Source: Mesonia algae
Lineage (GTDB): Bacteria > Bacteroidota > Bacteroidia > Flavobacteriales > Flavobacteriaceae
Length of the DNA: 64,000 nucleotides
Reading direction: 5' to 3'
Assembly: GCF_003253545.1 (NCBI RefSeq)
Contig: NZ_QKYV01000006.1
Coordinates: forward strand, 62,001 to 126,000
The translations under genes were made by a program, and so were the position numbers. A model generated the notes under the pieces. The model worked only from the letters and a program-made list of their open reading frames with translations. It searched no databases and was not told the origin of the DNA. This document shows positions 1 through 8,898 of this stretch, piece after piece (within the stretch, counting starts at the first letter, position 1; each line of letters begins with the position of its first letter).

Positions 1-2
1 TG

Positions 3-878
3 GTCAGTTACCTTCATCGAATTCAAAAAGCTTTTCAGTTAGTGAAACAGCAAGACGTGGTTTTACTTTCAGGGAAATTTTCAATTTGGGTAGGCGGACT
101 GCTAAGTTTGTTTATTCAGAAAGAATATGTGGCGGTGCTGCACGGGAGTGAAGTTTTGCTTCCGTCAAGTTTACAACGAAGGTTTACTCAATTTTGTCTT
201 CGGAGGTTTTCTAAAATTGTAGCTGTTTCTCAGTATACTAAAAGCTTAGTTGCTCATTTGAAACTAAATCAGCTTAAAGTTATTCCTAATGGTTTTGATA
301 TTTCTTCTTTCAAAAGCACTCCTAAAAATCATCTTCTGCTTCCTCTGCAATTGGTGACTGTAGGAAACGTGACCCCTAGAAAAGGACAACATAATATCAT
401 AAAAGCTTTACCTTTAATTTTAGAAAAACACCCTCAACTCACCTATCATATTGTAGGAATTCCAACTACTCAGTCGGAATTACAGCAATTGGCAAAAAGT
501 TTAGGGGTAGAAAAACATCTTGTTTTTTACGGAAGGGTTACTGAGGAAGAAAAATTAAAAATTTTAAAACAATCTACTCTTTTTATGATGTTGAGTGAAC
601 ACACTCGCAAAGGGGATGTAGAAGGGTTTGGAATCGCCATTTTAGAAGCAAATGCATTAGGAGTCCCTGGTATTGGAGCGAAGGGCTGCGGAATAGAGGA
701 TGCTATAGATAATTATGCATCGGGCGTGTTAGTGGATGCGAAAAATGCACGGGAAGTGGTACAAGCTATTGATGAGATATTAGAAGATTACGCACTCTAC
801 AGTGAAAGAGCACTCAAATGGACACAAAATTTTACCTGGGATAAGATCATTCGGCAATATTTAGAATTTTTAAGTTAA
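3..878 (+). CDS. Family 4 glycosyltransferase, 5' end cut by window edge
   Basis: Probable GT-B glycosyltransferase that adds a sugar from a nucleotide-sugar donor during surface-polysaccharide assembly in the cytoplasm. The frame stays open to the first base of the window, so the N-terminus lies outside; the GTG at 42 is only the first start-like codon inside. Counting from that GTG, the hinge IPNGFD is at about 81-86, a donor-domain glycine motif GNVTPRKGQ at about 108-116, and the EGFGIAILEA signature of family 4 enzymes at about 194-203, with the two glutamates expected to contact the donor. The Rossmann-like C-terminal half is complete. It is followed by the long repeat region and then by more polysaccharide genes on the same strand. 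The sugar specificity cannot be read from sequence. Confidence 0.85.
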   Translation, partial: VSYLHRIQKAFQLVKQQDVVLLSGKFSIWVGGLLSLFIQKEYVAVLHGSEVLLPSSLQRRFTQFCLRRFSKIVAVSQYTKSLVAHLKLNQLKVIPNGFDISSFKSTPKNHLLLPLQLVTVGNVTPRKGQHNIIKALPLILEKHPQLTYHIVGIPTTQSELQQLAKSLGVEKHLVFYGRVTEEEKLKILKQSTLFMMLSEHTRKGDVEGFGIAILEANALGVPGIGAKGCGIEDAIDNYASGVLVDAKNAREVVQAIDEILEDYALYSERALKWTQNFTWDKIIRQYLEFLS

Positions 879-879
879 A

Positions 880-1700
880 GATACTTCGACTCCGCTGCGC
901 TGCGCTCAGTATGACAGTGATTTTTGATTTCATTATAATTGTTTTAAAATAAAAACCCTTTACTCCTTTGCGTTTTGTTTTGACTGACAGGTTATTTGTC
1001 ATTTCGAAGGAGGCACGACTGAGAAATCTTTTTAAATAGGAGTTGTAGCTTTTATTTAAAGATGTTTCATTAAAAAGAATCTTTAGCTTTTCTAAGCTAA
1101 AGATTCTTCGGCTCCGCTGCGCTGCGCTCAGTATGACATTAGTTTTTTGATTTCTATTTATATTTTTACTTTTTCTCATTATCAGAAAAAGTAAGAAACC
1201 CGCCCGACTGGTACGGGCAGGAAGGTCTAGGCTTACGAAACTTACTCTAAATTTGTCGTTCGAGGACTAAATTTTAAGAACTCACTTCGCTCAAACAGCT
1301 TAAAATTTTACGTCCTTTTCACTTTAACCTTGCCAGACACACAGATTGGTTTTACGAGTAATATTCGATAGGCCGCAAGCTTTCAAAAGATTTTTTTTGT
1401 TGTTATTAGAATAATTTAAATTTTTCTTAGAAAGAGAACTGACCTACTTTTCATGAGTGTAGTAAAATCAAGAAAAAGCTTAGCGTTGGACGGGGAGGAT
1501 AGCCTAGCGAAGCGGTTTGCTATCCGCAGGATAAAGTTTTTTAGCAGATTTTCAAGTTCAGGAAAATCAGTCTAGATTTTTGCTTCTTTTTAGCAATGAA
1601 AAAGAAGAGGCAGCTTCTAGAATACTTAAGCAATAACAAAGTGAGTGAGTAAAATGAAGGGATTTTCCTTAAAAAGAATATTAAGATTTTCTAATCTAAA
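880..1700. repeat. Tandem non-coding repeat unit, copy 1 (about 820 bp)
   Basis: First copy of a unit that repeats directly at 1701-2519 and again in part at 2520-2590. It starts two bases after the stop of the upstream glycosyltransferase. It carries short intergenic boxes of the type TCGACTCCGCTGCGC...CAGTATGACA at 886-916 and 1108-1138, and a related box in the opposite orientation at 997-1029. It also has several clear hairpins: a perfect 15-bp stem with a 4-base loop (1075-1089 with 1094-1108), a 10-bp stem (1167-1176 with 1184-1193), a 5-bp GC stem (1202-1206 with 1214-1218), a 10-bp stem (1269-1278 with 1299-1308) and a 7-bp stem (1497-1503 with 1519-1525). The open frames in it are short and broken, so I treat it as non-coding. 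Confidence 0.9.
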
Positions 1701-2519
1701 GATACTTCGGCTCTGCTTCGCTACGCTCAGTATGACAGTTATTTTTGATTTCATTATAATTGTTTTAAAATAAAAATCCTTTACTCCTTTGCGTTTTGTT
1801 TTGACTGACAGGTTATTTGTCATTTCGAAGGAGGCACGACTGAGAAATCTTTTCAAAAAAGGAGTTGGAGTTTTTATTTAAAAAATGCTTTATCAAAAAG
1901 AATATTAAGATTTTCTAAGTTAGAGATACTTCGACTCTGCTATGCTACGCTTAGTACGACAGTAACTTTTAATTTCTACTCATATTTTTACTTTTTCTCA
2001 TTATCAGAAAAAGTAAGAAACCCGTCCGACTGATACGGGCAGGAGTCTAGGCTTACGAAACTTACTCTAAATTTATCGTTCGAGGTCTAAATTTTGAGAA
2101 CTCACTTCGCTCAAGCAGCTTAAAATTTTACGCCCTTTTCGCTTTAACCTTGCCAGACACACAGATTGGTTTACGAGTAATATTCGATAGGCCGCAAGCT
2201 TTCAAAAGATTTTTTTTGCTGTTATTAGAATAATTTAAATTTTTCTTAGAAAGAGAACTGACCTACTTTTCATGAGTGTAGTAAAATCAAGAAAAAGCTT
2301 AGCGTTGGACGGGGAGGATAGCCTAGCGAAGCGGTTTGCTATCCGCAGGATAAAGTTTTTTAGCAGATTTTCAAGTTCAGGAAAATCAGTCTAGATTTTT
2401 GCTTCTTTTTAGCAATGAAAAAGAAGAAGCAGCTTCTAGAATACTTAAGCAATAACAAAGTGAGTGAGTAAAATGAAGGGATTTTCCTTAAAAAGAATAT
2501 TAAGATTTTCTAATCTAAA
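1701..2519. repeat. Tandem non-coding repeat unit, copy 2
   Basis: Direct repeat of 880-1700, nearly identical by eye over most of its length. Small differences include two bases missing near the GGGCAGGA stretch. The first few hundred bases are the more diverged part: the 15-bp palindrome of copy 1 is degraded here, and the second box (1931-1961) is decayed. The GGATAGC/GCTATCC hairpin is conserved at 2316-2322 with 2338-2344, exactly 819 bases after its partner in copy 1. The high identity of the second half suggests a fairly recent duplication or ongoing gene conversion. Confidence 0.9.
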
Positions 2520-2590
2520 GATACTTCGACTCCGCTGCACTACGCTCAGTATGATAGTGATTTTTGATTTCGTTATAATTATTTTAAAAG
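2520..2590. repeat. Partial third copy of the tandem unit
   Basis: The first roughly 70 bases of the unit recur here, including a box at 2526-2556, then the similarity stops. The remaining sequence to 2738 is AT-rich and shows nothing I can assign, except that it must hold the 5' region of the glycosyltransferase gene at 2739. The array is therefore two full units plus the head of a third. Confidence 0.8.
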
Positions 2591-2738
2591 TAATTTTCGG
2601 TTTTAAAATAAAAATGCTTCACTTCGCTCTACTCAACTCTGAATGATTGTAACAAATTTATTAGTATTATTGCAATGGCCTTATAAGTTTTAATTCTCAG
2701 ACCTCATTAATGGGTTTACTCTGCTTAAAAAAAATCTC

Positions 2739-3875
2739 ATGAAGTTAGCTATTATTTCACATACGGAGCATTATAAAGATGGTGACGGGAATATAGTGGG
2801 ATGGGGACCGACGGTCACAGAAATTAACCATCTGGCTAATGATTTTGAAAAAATATACCATGTGGCTTTTTTTCATTCAGAAGATGCTCCGCCTAGTTCT
2901 TTGAGGTATACAGCAACAAATGTAGAGTTTGTTCCTTTGCCTCCTTCAGGAGGAAGGGATTTTCGGAGTAAAATGACGGTACTCACTAATTTACCTCAAA
3001 CCATTTCCGTGGTTCGGGAGGTGTTAAAAATGGTTGATGTTTTTCAGTTTCGTGCGCCTGTAGGTATCGGAGTTTATTTGATCCCATATCTCACTTGGTT
3101 TTCTTCTAAAAAAGGATGGTTTAAGTATGCTGGGAATTGGAGTCAAGAGCATCCTCCTTTAGGTTACAAAATTCAACGTTATTTACTGGAGAGGCAGAGG
3201 AGGAAGGTTACGATAAATGGAAAATGGCCTGATCAACCCCAACAGTGTCTTACTTTTGAGAACCCTTGTTTGACTTTAGCAGAACGAGCAGAGGGATTGA
3301 AAATAGTAAAACAAAAACAGTATGGACCTAAATTCACATTCTGCTTTGTAGGCCGATTAGAAGATGAAAAGGGGGTACAGCGAATATTAGATGCGTTTAT
3401 ACAAAGTGTGTGTTCACAATTTGTAAATAGTATTCATTTGATAGGAAACGGTCCCAAACGAGAGGATTATGAGGCGCAAGTGAAAGAGAAAAATATTCCA
3501 GTTCAATTTCATGGTTTTTTAAGTAGAGCGGAAGTATTTGCAATTTATAAAAACTCTCACTTTCTTCTATTGCCTAGTACAGCTTCAGAAGGTTTTCCTA
3601 AAGTTATTGCTGAAGCTATGAATTATGGGTGTATTCCTATAGTATCTCAAATTTCTAGTATAGGACAGTATATTCATACTTCAAACGGTTATCTTATACA
3701 TCCTCCAACTGCCGAAACTTTAAGACAAATATTAAATCATATCTTTAGAGAGGAAAATGAGCAGGAGTTGAATGAAAAAGCTCTTAAAGCTTATGAGGTA
3801 GCTACAGACTTTACTTTTGAGCATTATAGAAAGAGGATTCAATTAGAGATTATTCCACATGATAAAAAGGATTAA
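2739..3875 (+). CDS. Family 4 glycosyltransferase
   Basis: A 378-residue GT-B glycosyltransferase, predicted to act in the cytoplasm on a lipid-linked polysaccharide precursor. The C-terminal donor domain shows FVGRLEDEKGVQ (about 203-214) and SEGFPKVIAEAMNYG (about 283-297), which hold the acidic residues of the family 4 signature. The N-terminal domain begins directly with a beta strand (MKLAIIS), which supports the chosen ATG. The length is normal for the family. The gene overlaps the next one (polymerase/ligase) by 17 bases, so the two are almost certainly translationally coupled in one polysaccharide operon that runs to 7636. Donor and acceptor sugars are unknown. Confidence 0.85.
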   Translation: MKLAIISHTEHYKDGDGNIVGWGPTVTEINHLANDFEKIYHVAFFHSEDAPPSSLRYTATNVEFVPLPPSGGRDFRSKMTVLTNLPQTISVVREVLKMVDVFQFRAPVGIGVYLIPYLTWFSSKKGWFKYAGNWSQEHPPLGYKIQRYLLERQRRKVTINGKWPDQPQQCLTFENPCLTLAERAEGLKIVKQKQYGPKFTFCFVGRLEDEKGVQRILDAFIQSVCSQFVNSIHLIGNGPKREDYEAQVKEKNIPVQFHGFLSRAEVFAIYKNSHFLLLPSTASEGFPKVIAEAMNYGCIPIVSQISSIGQYIHTSNGYLIHPPTAETLRQILNHIFREENEQELNEKALKAYEVATDFTFEHYRKRIQLEIIPHDKKD

Positions 3876-5259
3876 AAGAAAAAAAAAGCTTAATGACCTT
3901 AAGCCTATTTCTACCATTTTATTTCATGTAGCATTAGGAATAGTAGCAATCATGTATAGGCCTATCATGCAGGTGTATGTAATTGGTTGTGTTTTTTACT
4001 TTCTTTACCGCTTTCTCACCCGAAAAAACAAAGAAAAAGAAGTACTGATTGCTTGTGCCTATATGGTAGGGGGAGAGGTTTTTTTTAGGATGACTAAAGC
4101 CATGGTGTTTTATGAAACGGGAAAATATGTCGTGATCTTATTTCTTCTGTTTGGTATGTTTTATCAGGGTTTTAAGCGAAAAGCTTATCCCTATGCTATT
4201 TACCTTATTTTATTATTGCCCGGTCTTATTGGGGCTTTAGATTATTTTGCAGGAGATCTTTTTCTCTATAGGAAAACGGTTCTTTTTAATTTAAGCGGAC
4301 CGATTAGCTTATGTGCGACAGCTTTGTATTGCTATGGAAGAAGCTTGAAGATGAGTGAGTTTCTTCAAATTTTAGATACGATAGTCTACCCTATTATAGC
4401 CATGACGGTTTATTTATATTTATATAATCCTGCAATTAGAGATGTAGTGACCAATACTGCTTCTAATGCAGCAACCTCTGGAGGATATGGACCTAATCAA
4501 GTTTCAACCATGTTGGGCTTAGGGGTGTTTATTCTTTTTACACGATTATTACTTCCGTATAAACATAAACTGGTGCAATTCACGATGATGTTTTTTTTAA
4601 TCGCCATGGCGCATCGGGCTTTGCTAACCTTTTCTAGAGGGGGAGTGTATGTGGCGATTCTTATTGCTTTTGCATTTGTGATCATGCTGTATTTTTCATC
4701 TGGTTTAAGAATGAAAGCTCAACTCAGCTATAAGATATTGGTTACCTTTGCGGTGACTTTTGGAATTTGGTTGATAGCGGTGAGTCAAACTGGCGGTTTA
4801 TTAAGTAACCGTTATGCGAATGAAGATTCTTTAGGAAGAGAAAAGGAAGATATTTCAACAGGACGTGGAGATTTGTTGAGTGCAGAGATAGATGCCTTTG
4901 CCGATGAACCTATTTTAGGAATAGGGATTGGTGCCACCAAAATCTACCACATTGAACACTTAGGAAGTGCCTTGCCTACGCATAATGAAATTAGTAGGAT
5001 GTTAGCAGAGCACGGTCTATTTGGTATAATAGCTCTATTAATTTTAATATTTGCTCCATTGAGCAGCAAATTGCAGGGACAACAGAATATATATTTTTAC
5101 TCTTTTTTAGGGTTTTGGTTTCTTACCGTGGCTCATAGCTCTATGCGTATTGCAGCCCCTGGGTTTATTTACGGATTAGCTTTATTGAATTTAACTTATG
5201 GAAAAAAGAAAAAAGATACTTTATCTAGGCAATCAACTCTCCAAGCACGGAAAAAATGA
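3859..5259 (+). CDS. O-antigen ligase/polymerase-like membrane protein
   Basis: A 466-residue inner-membrane protein with about ten or more hydrophobic segments, of the O-antigen ligase (WaaL)/Wzy-type polymerase superfamily. These proteins join lipid-linked sugar repeats to each other or to an acceptor on the periplasmic face. Typical local features are FSRGG at about 258-262, TGRGDLL at about 334-340 and the THNE...AEHGLFG stretch at about 374-389, which resembles the conserved motif of the family. The first 12 residues are very basic, fitting a cytoplasmic N-terminus. The gene sits between two glycosyltransferases and overlaps both (17 bp upstream, 62 bp downstream). Ligase and polymerase cannot be told apart here. 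Confidence 0.8.
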   Translation: MIKRIKRKKKLNDLKPISTILFHVALGIVAIMYRPIMQVYVIGCVFYFLYRFLTRKNKEKEVLIACAYMVGGEVFFRMTKAMVFYETGKYVVILFLLFGMFYQGFKRKAYPYAIYLILLLPGLIGALDYFAGDLFLYRKTVLFNLSGPISLCATALYCYGRSLKMSEFLQILDTIVYPIIAMTVYLYLYNPAIRDVVTNTASNAATSGGYGPNQVSTMLGLGVFILFTRLLLPYKHKLVQFTMMFFLIAMAHRALLTFSRGGVYVAILIAFAFVIMLYFSSGLRMKAQLSYKILVTFAVTFGIWLIAVSQTGGLLSNRYANEDSLGREKEDISTGRGDLLSAEIDAFADEPILGIGIGATKIYHIEHLGSALPTHNEISRMLAEHGLFGIIALLILIFAPLSSKLQGQQNIYFYSFLGFWFLTVAHSSMRIAAPGFIYGLALLNLTYGKKKKDTLSRQSTLQARKK

Positions 5260-6220
5260 AACAGGGGTTGAATTTTTAGGACGAATGCTGATGAGTTGGG
5301 GATATTCTGTTAAACAAGTGTCTTCTTGTAAGAATTCCGTTTTAAGGCTATTGCATATGCTATGGAGTGTATTCTGTTTTCCTCGGAAACATTCTGTGCT
5401 CTTGATAGATACTTATAGTACTAAAAATTTTTGGTATGCCTATTTATCTGCTAAGCTAGCTCGCATTAAAAGAATTCCTTATATCTGTATTTTACATGGA
5501 GGAGATTTACCCACGAGATTAAAAAAATCACCTAAGGCTAGTCATGATTTATTTAATAAGGCGTTATATAATGTAGCTCCTTCTGGTTATTTAATCCATC
5601 AATTTCTTCAACAGGGTTATACGAATGTTCGGTTTATCCCTAATGGGTTTGATGTATCTGACTATTCTTTTAAAATGAGAAAAGAGATGGCTCCGCGGCT
5701 GTTATGGGTACGTTCTTTTGCTGAAATTTACCATCCGCTTTTAGCGATACAAGTTTTAAAACAACTTTTAGAAACCTATGCTGAGGCTCAGCTTAGTATG
5801 GTGGGGCCTTTAGATAATGATGTGTTTCCTCGTTGTAAAGCTTACGTAGAAAAGCATCAACTTCCAGTTCATTTTACGGGAAAACTTTCAAAAAAGGAAT
5901 GGATAAGTCTTTCTGCCAATTTTGATATCTTTTTAAATACCACCAATTTTGATAATACCCCCATGAGTCTTATGGAGGCGGCTGCATTAGGAATACCGAT
6001 AGTTTCTACACGAGTGGGTGGAATACCTTATTTATTAGAAGATCAAAAACATGCATTATTAGTTGAGCCTAATGATGTTACAATGATGCTTAAGGCTATT
6101 GAAAATCTTATTGAAAATCCTTTGGAAGCTTATCAAAGAACCTTAAATGCTAGGCAATTAATAGAGGAGTTTGATTGGGGAATAATAAAAGAAAAATGGA
6201 TTCAAGTTTTAAACTCTTAG
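5198..6220 (+). CDS. Family 4 glycosyltransferase
   Basis: A 340-residue GT-B glycosyltransferase. The first strand and glycine-rich loop KILYLGNQLSKHG begin at residue 6, so the upstream ATG is the likely start even though it lies 62 bases inside the preceding gene; a start further in would delete that strand. Other motifs are IPNGFD (about 147-152) and NTPMSLMEAAALGIP (about 253-267), where the signature has M in place of the usual G/F but keeps the glutamate. VGGIPYLL follows as the donor-domain loop. The gene belongs to the polysaccharide operon and precedes the initiating transferase by 33 bases. Confidence 0.85.
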   Translation: MEKRKKILYLGNQLSKHGKNETGVEFLGRMLMSWGYSVKQVSSCKNSVLRLLHMLWSVFCFPRKHSVLLIDTYSTKNFWYAYLSAKLARIKRIPYICILHGGDLPTRLKKSPKASHDLFNKALYNVAPSGYLIHQFLQQGYTNVRFIPNGFDVSDYSFKMRKEMAPRLLWVRSFAEIYHPLLAIQVLKQLLETYAEAQLSMVGPLDNDVFPRCKAYVEKHQLPVHFTGKLSKKEWISLSANFDIFLNTTNFDNTPMSLMEAAALGIPIVSTRVGGIPYLLEDQKHALLVEPNDVTMMLKAIENLIENPLEAYQRTLNARQLIEEFDWGIIKEKWIQVLNS

Positions 6221-6253
6221 AAATTAATATATTTACCGATTGATAACATAGGC

Positions 6254-7636
6254 ATGAAACCAAAATCTAAAATACACTTCGAAATATCTGAACGTAAGAT
6301 TTTGTTGAGGATTTTTGATGTGCTTCTCGTCTTATCGGGGCTTTATTTTGTAAGTTCTGTTTTTGACTTCGCCTATTTTAAGATTAGCACCACCAATTGG
6401 GCTTGGTCTATAGTTCTAGTCATTTACTTAACGGTTTTTGCTACTATTTTTGAATTGTATAATTTGCAAAAAACGAATGATATTGATAGAGTCTTTAAAA
6501 ACATTGTCCTAACCACTTCGGTAACCGTATTGTTTTACTTACTTACTCCGTTTTATACTCCCTCTTTACCCGCTAATCGTTTACAAATCTTATATTTCTT
6601 TTTAGCTATCTTAGGATCCTTATTCGTGTGGCGCTTAGCTTATATTACTTTTATTAGTTCTCCAAGGTTTTATAAAAATGTATTGGTAGTCGGAGATTCT
6701 TTTGAAATCGATAAAATAGTTTCAAATCTCCAAGCTGCGGACCCGCATTATGTAGTTGTGGGTTACCTTAATACCTCTAACCATAATCCTTCTAGTTCAA
6801 TCCCGAAAGTAGAAATAGCCGAACTCTTGCAAGCAGTAAAACAAATGCGCATAGGTGAAATTGTAGTTTCGAGCTCCCTACAAGAAGGAGTAGGAAAAGA
6901 CTTATATACCAAATTGATGGTGTTATTAAAACAAGGTTATCCTATTAAAGAATACTTTCATGTATATGAAGACATAACCAGCAGATTGCCTGTAGAACAT
7001 ATGGATAAGGATTTTTATAAATACTTTCCATTTAGCCGAAGCAATCAAAATAAACTTTATTTATTTTTTCATCGTTTATTTGATCTTATTTTTTCGGGAA
7101 TAGGCTTAGGAGTCTTACTTCTTTTTATTCCATTTGTTTGTTTACTGAATTTGGGCTGGAATAGAGGGGCTTTATTTTATCGACAAACCCGAGTGGGTAG
7201 AGGGGGGGAAGAATTTGAAATCATCAAGTTTAGAACGATGGTTAAGGATGCCGAAAAGAACGGAGCTCAATTTGCCAGTAAACACGATGCTCGAATTACT
7301 GTTTTTGGTAAATTTTTAAGAAAAACTCGTATTGATGAGATTCCGCAATTTGTGAATGTGATAAGAGGGGAAATGAGTTTTATTGGTCCGCGACCAGAGC
7401 GCCCGTATTTTGTAAGAGAATTATCAAAATCAATTTCATTTTATGAAATTAGACATAGTATAAAACCAGGATTAACAGGATGGGCGCAAGTAAGCACGAA
7501 GTATGGAGAATGTGAAGAAGATAGCTTGACTAAACTTCAATATGATCTCTACTACATCAAACACCGAGGCTTGTTTTTAGATTTACGGATTATTTTAAAA
7601 ACGATGAGTACAGTGATTTTCTTTCGAGGGCAGTAA
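6254..7636 (+). CDS. Polyprenyl-phosphate sugar phosphotransferase (initiating enzyme)
   Basis: A 460-residue member of the WcaJ/WbaP-like polyprenol-phosphate hexose-1-phosphate transferases, which start a polysaccharide unit by moving a sugar phosphate to undecaprenyl phosphate. The N-terminal half has four membrane segments, then a CoA_binding_3-like Rossmann region (about 140-240), another hydrophobic segment (about 270-300), then the catalytic bacterial sugar transferase domain. Visible motifs are KFRTM (325-329), the DE pair (361-362), GPRPERP (378-384), PGLTGWAQV (405-413) and DLYYIK (431-436). It is the last gene of the locus on this strand and ends two bases from the stop of a convergent gene. 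Confidence 0.92.
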   Translation: MKPKSKIHFEISERKILLRIFDVLLVLSGLYFVSSVFDFAYFKISTTNWAWSIVLVIYLTVFATIFELYNLQKTNDIDRVFKNIVLTTSVTVLFYLLTPFYTPSLPANRLQILYFFLAILGSLFVWRLAYITFISSPRFYKNVLVVGDSFEIDKIVSNLQAADPHYVVVGYLNTSNHNPSSSIPKVEIAELLQAVKQMRIGEIVVSSSLQEGVGKDLYTKLMVLLKQGYPIKEYFHVYEDITSRLPVEHMDKDFYKYFPFSRSNQNKLYLFFHRLFDLIFSGIGLGVLLLFIPFVCLLNLGWNRGALFYRQTRVGRGGEEFEIIKFRTMVKDAEKNGAQFASKHDARITVFGKFLRKTRIDEIPQFVNVIRGEMSFIGPRPERPYFVRELSKSISFYEIRHSIKPGLTGWAQVSTKYGECEEDSLTKLQYDLYYIKHRGLFLDLRIILKTMSTVIFFRGQ

Positions 7637-7638
7637 AC

Positions 7639-8061
7639 CTAACGCTTTACAAGAGCATCTACAAGTTGACCAAGCCCCCACCATCGTACGTGATTCCCTT
7701 TTCGGGTTTCTATGGCGGCATAAATGGTTGCTATAAATTCAATGGCATTGATACCTATTATAACTGCCATATATATATAATAAGCGAGATTTGCTTCCGT
7801 AAAGGCATAGAAAACTCTAAACGTCCACCAAAAAGCAATAGAGTTAATAGGGAATACAATAAGTTGAGAGATGAGAGCTTGGGTACAGTGCCACCTAATA
7901 AAATAATTTTTACGGGTGTGAGCTGTATAAAATATAAAAGTGGCTAATAAGTTAAGAATAGGTAATGGTAGTCCTGCCATGATAGCTATTAAGGACATTA
8001 GGTAACTGTTAGAAGCTTTTTCGGCTTCATATTCTTTTTCTAGAAAGGACTTAGAATTCAT
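7639..8061 (-). CDS. Small membrane protein, DUF4870-like
   Basis: A 140-residue protein with a short polar N-terminus and about three hydrophobic segments (near 22-47, 62-85 and 92-117). The pattern of an N-terminal helix followed by RWHCTQAL and a C-terminal GNHVRWWG stretch resembles DUF4870 (Tic20-like) small membrane proteins; I assign this from general similarity only. Its start codon overlaps the stop of the DUF2752 gene by four bases (ATGA), so the two are translationally coupled. With the TM2 gene they form a three-gene membrane-protein operon. No function is known. Confidence 0.65.
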   Translation of the reverse strand: MNSKSFLEKEYEAEKASNSYLMSLIAIMAGLPLPILNLLATFIFYTAHTRKNYFIRWHCTQALISQLIVFPINSIAFWWTFRVFYAFTEANLAYYIYMAVIIGINAIEFIATIYAAIETRKGNHVRWWGLGQLVDALVKR

Positions 8062-8468
8062 AAATCTTTATATACATTCCATCCCCAATTTAATAAAATG
8101 ATAGCGATAAGACTTATCATAATTGGTTTTTTTACAATCCATTTTTCAAATAGAAGGTAAAATTTAAAGAAAGATTTTTTTTTTAAAACCACATCCCTTA
8201 TGATCCAAAGCGGTAAAATAAATAGTCCGACTACTAGGAGAAAACCTAACGGATTAAAATAAAAAGCTTGAGAAAGATCTCCTTGGAGAATAGCTAATAC
8301 CGAACGAGTTGATCCGCAAGAAGGACAGGGCAAAGTTGTAGTTGCTTTAAACATACAAACTTGCCCTATACTGGAGTTTTGCTTTTCGGAATAGGTTTGA
8401 TAACCTAACCATGCATAGCCCAACAAACTCAATACGCTGATGAAAGTATAGAGTTTATTTCGTGTCAT
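8058..8468 (-). CDS. DUF2752 domain membrane protein
   Basis: A 136-residue protein with the hallmark of DUF2752: the CPSCGSTR motif (residues 48-55) followed by an amphipathic stretch and FNPLGFLL (71-78). There are about three hydrophobic segments, near 8-23, 73-92 and 113-131. The paired cysteines could bind a metal or form a disulfide; this is inference. The family is widespread and uncharacterised. It lies three bases downstream of the TM2 gene and overlaps the next gene by four bases. Confidence 0.85.
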   Translation of the reverse strand: MTRNKLYTFISVLSLLGYAWLGYQTYSEKQNSSIGQVCMFKATTTLPCPSCGSTRSVLAILQGDLSQAFYFNPLGFLLVVGLFILPLWIIRDVVLKKKSFFKFYLLFEKWIVKKPIMISLIAIILLNWGWNVYKDL

Positions 8469-8471
8469 TCT

Positions 8472-8810
8472 TTAATATAATACTTGCTGAAGCTTGGCGA
8501 TGTTTTTGTCTTTAGCAGCTCCCATAATGATAAACCAGTCTACAATTGCCCAAATACCAAATCCGCCACAGGTAAGTAATTTTCCTACTCCCAATCCTGT
8601 ATCTCCAATCATAAAACGGTCGATTCCTAGACCTCCTGCTAAAAGAGAAACGATAAGAATAGTTGTTGGGTCTTGAAATTGAAGGGTTTGAATTAGCCCC
8701 CATTTAGAGTCGTCTAAAGCCAATAACTGCTCTCTGATTTGTGGGAGGTGATGACTTTCAAAATACTTGCTATTGGACATGATAAACATGTCTACTTTTT
8801 GTGAATCCAT
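8472..8810 (-). CDS. TM2 domain protein
   Basis: A 112-residue protein with a soluble N-terminal part of about 45 residues and a TM2 domain. The domain has a first hydrophobic helix, then the GGLGIDRFMIGD loop (59-70) and a second helix ending in DWFIIMG. The DRF-type turn is the diagnostic feature. TM2 proteins occur in bacteria and animals, and the bacterial role is unknown. It is the first gene of the three-gene group on the minus strand. Confidence 0.85.
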   Translation of the reverse strand: MDSQKVDMFIMSNSKYFESHHLPQIREQLLALDDSKWGLIQTLQFQDPTTILIVSLLAGGLGIDRFMIGDTGLGVGKLLTCGGFGIWAIVDWFIIMGAAKDKNIAKLQQVLY

Positions 8811-8898
8811 GGATTTTTGTTAATTAGAGCTGCAATATTACAGTAATTAATTGAATGTATAAAGCGTTTTTTCTAGTGTTAAAGGTTTAAGCTTGAAC

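Noticed and set aside
847-1179. Minus-strand open frame of about 110 codons in the repeat region
   Set aside because: It consists of REP-like boxes read as protein (VILSAAQRSRR-type strings) and recurs in fragments in the second copy; it overlaps the end of a real gene and has no family features.
1626-1856. Minus-strand open frame of about 76 codons within the repeats
   Set aside because: Same repeated box sequence as at 847-1179; non-coding.
880-2590. CRISPR array in the repeat region
   Set aside because: The repeats are long tandem units (about 820 bp), not short repeats separated by unique spacers.
2464-2646. Plus-strand open frame of about 60 codons at the end of the second repeat copy
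   Set aside because: The frame is repeat sequence, its counterpart in copy 1 is interrupted, and the composition is not protein-like.
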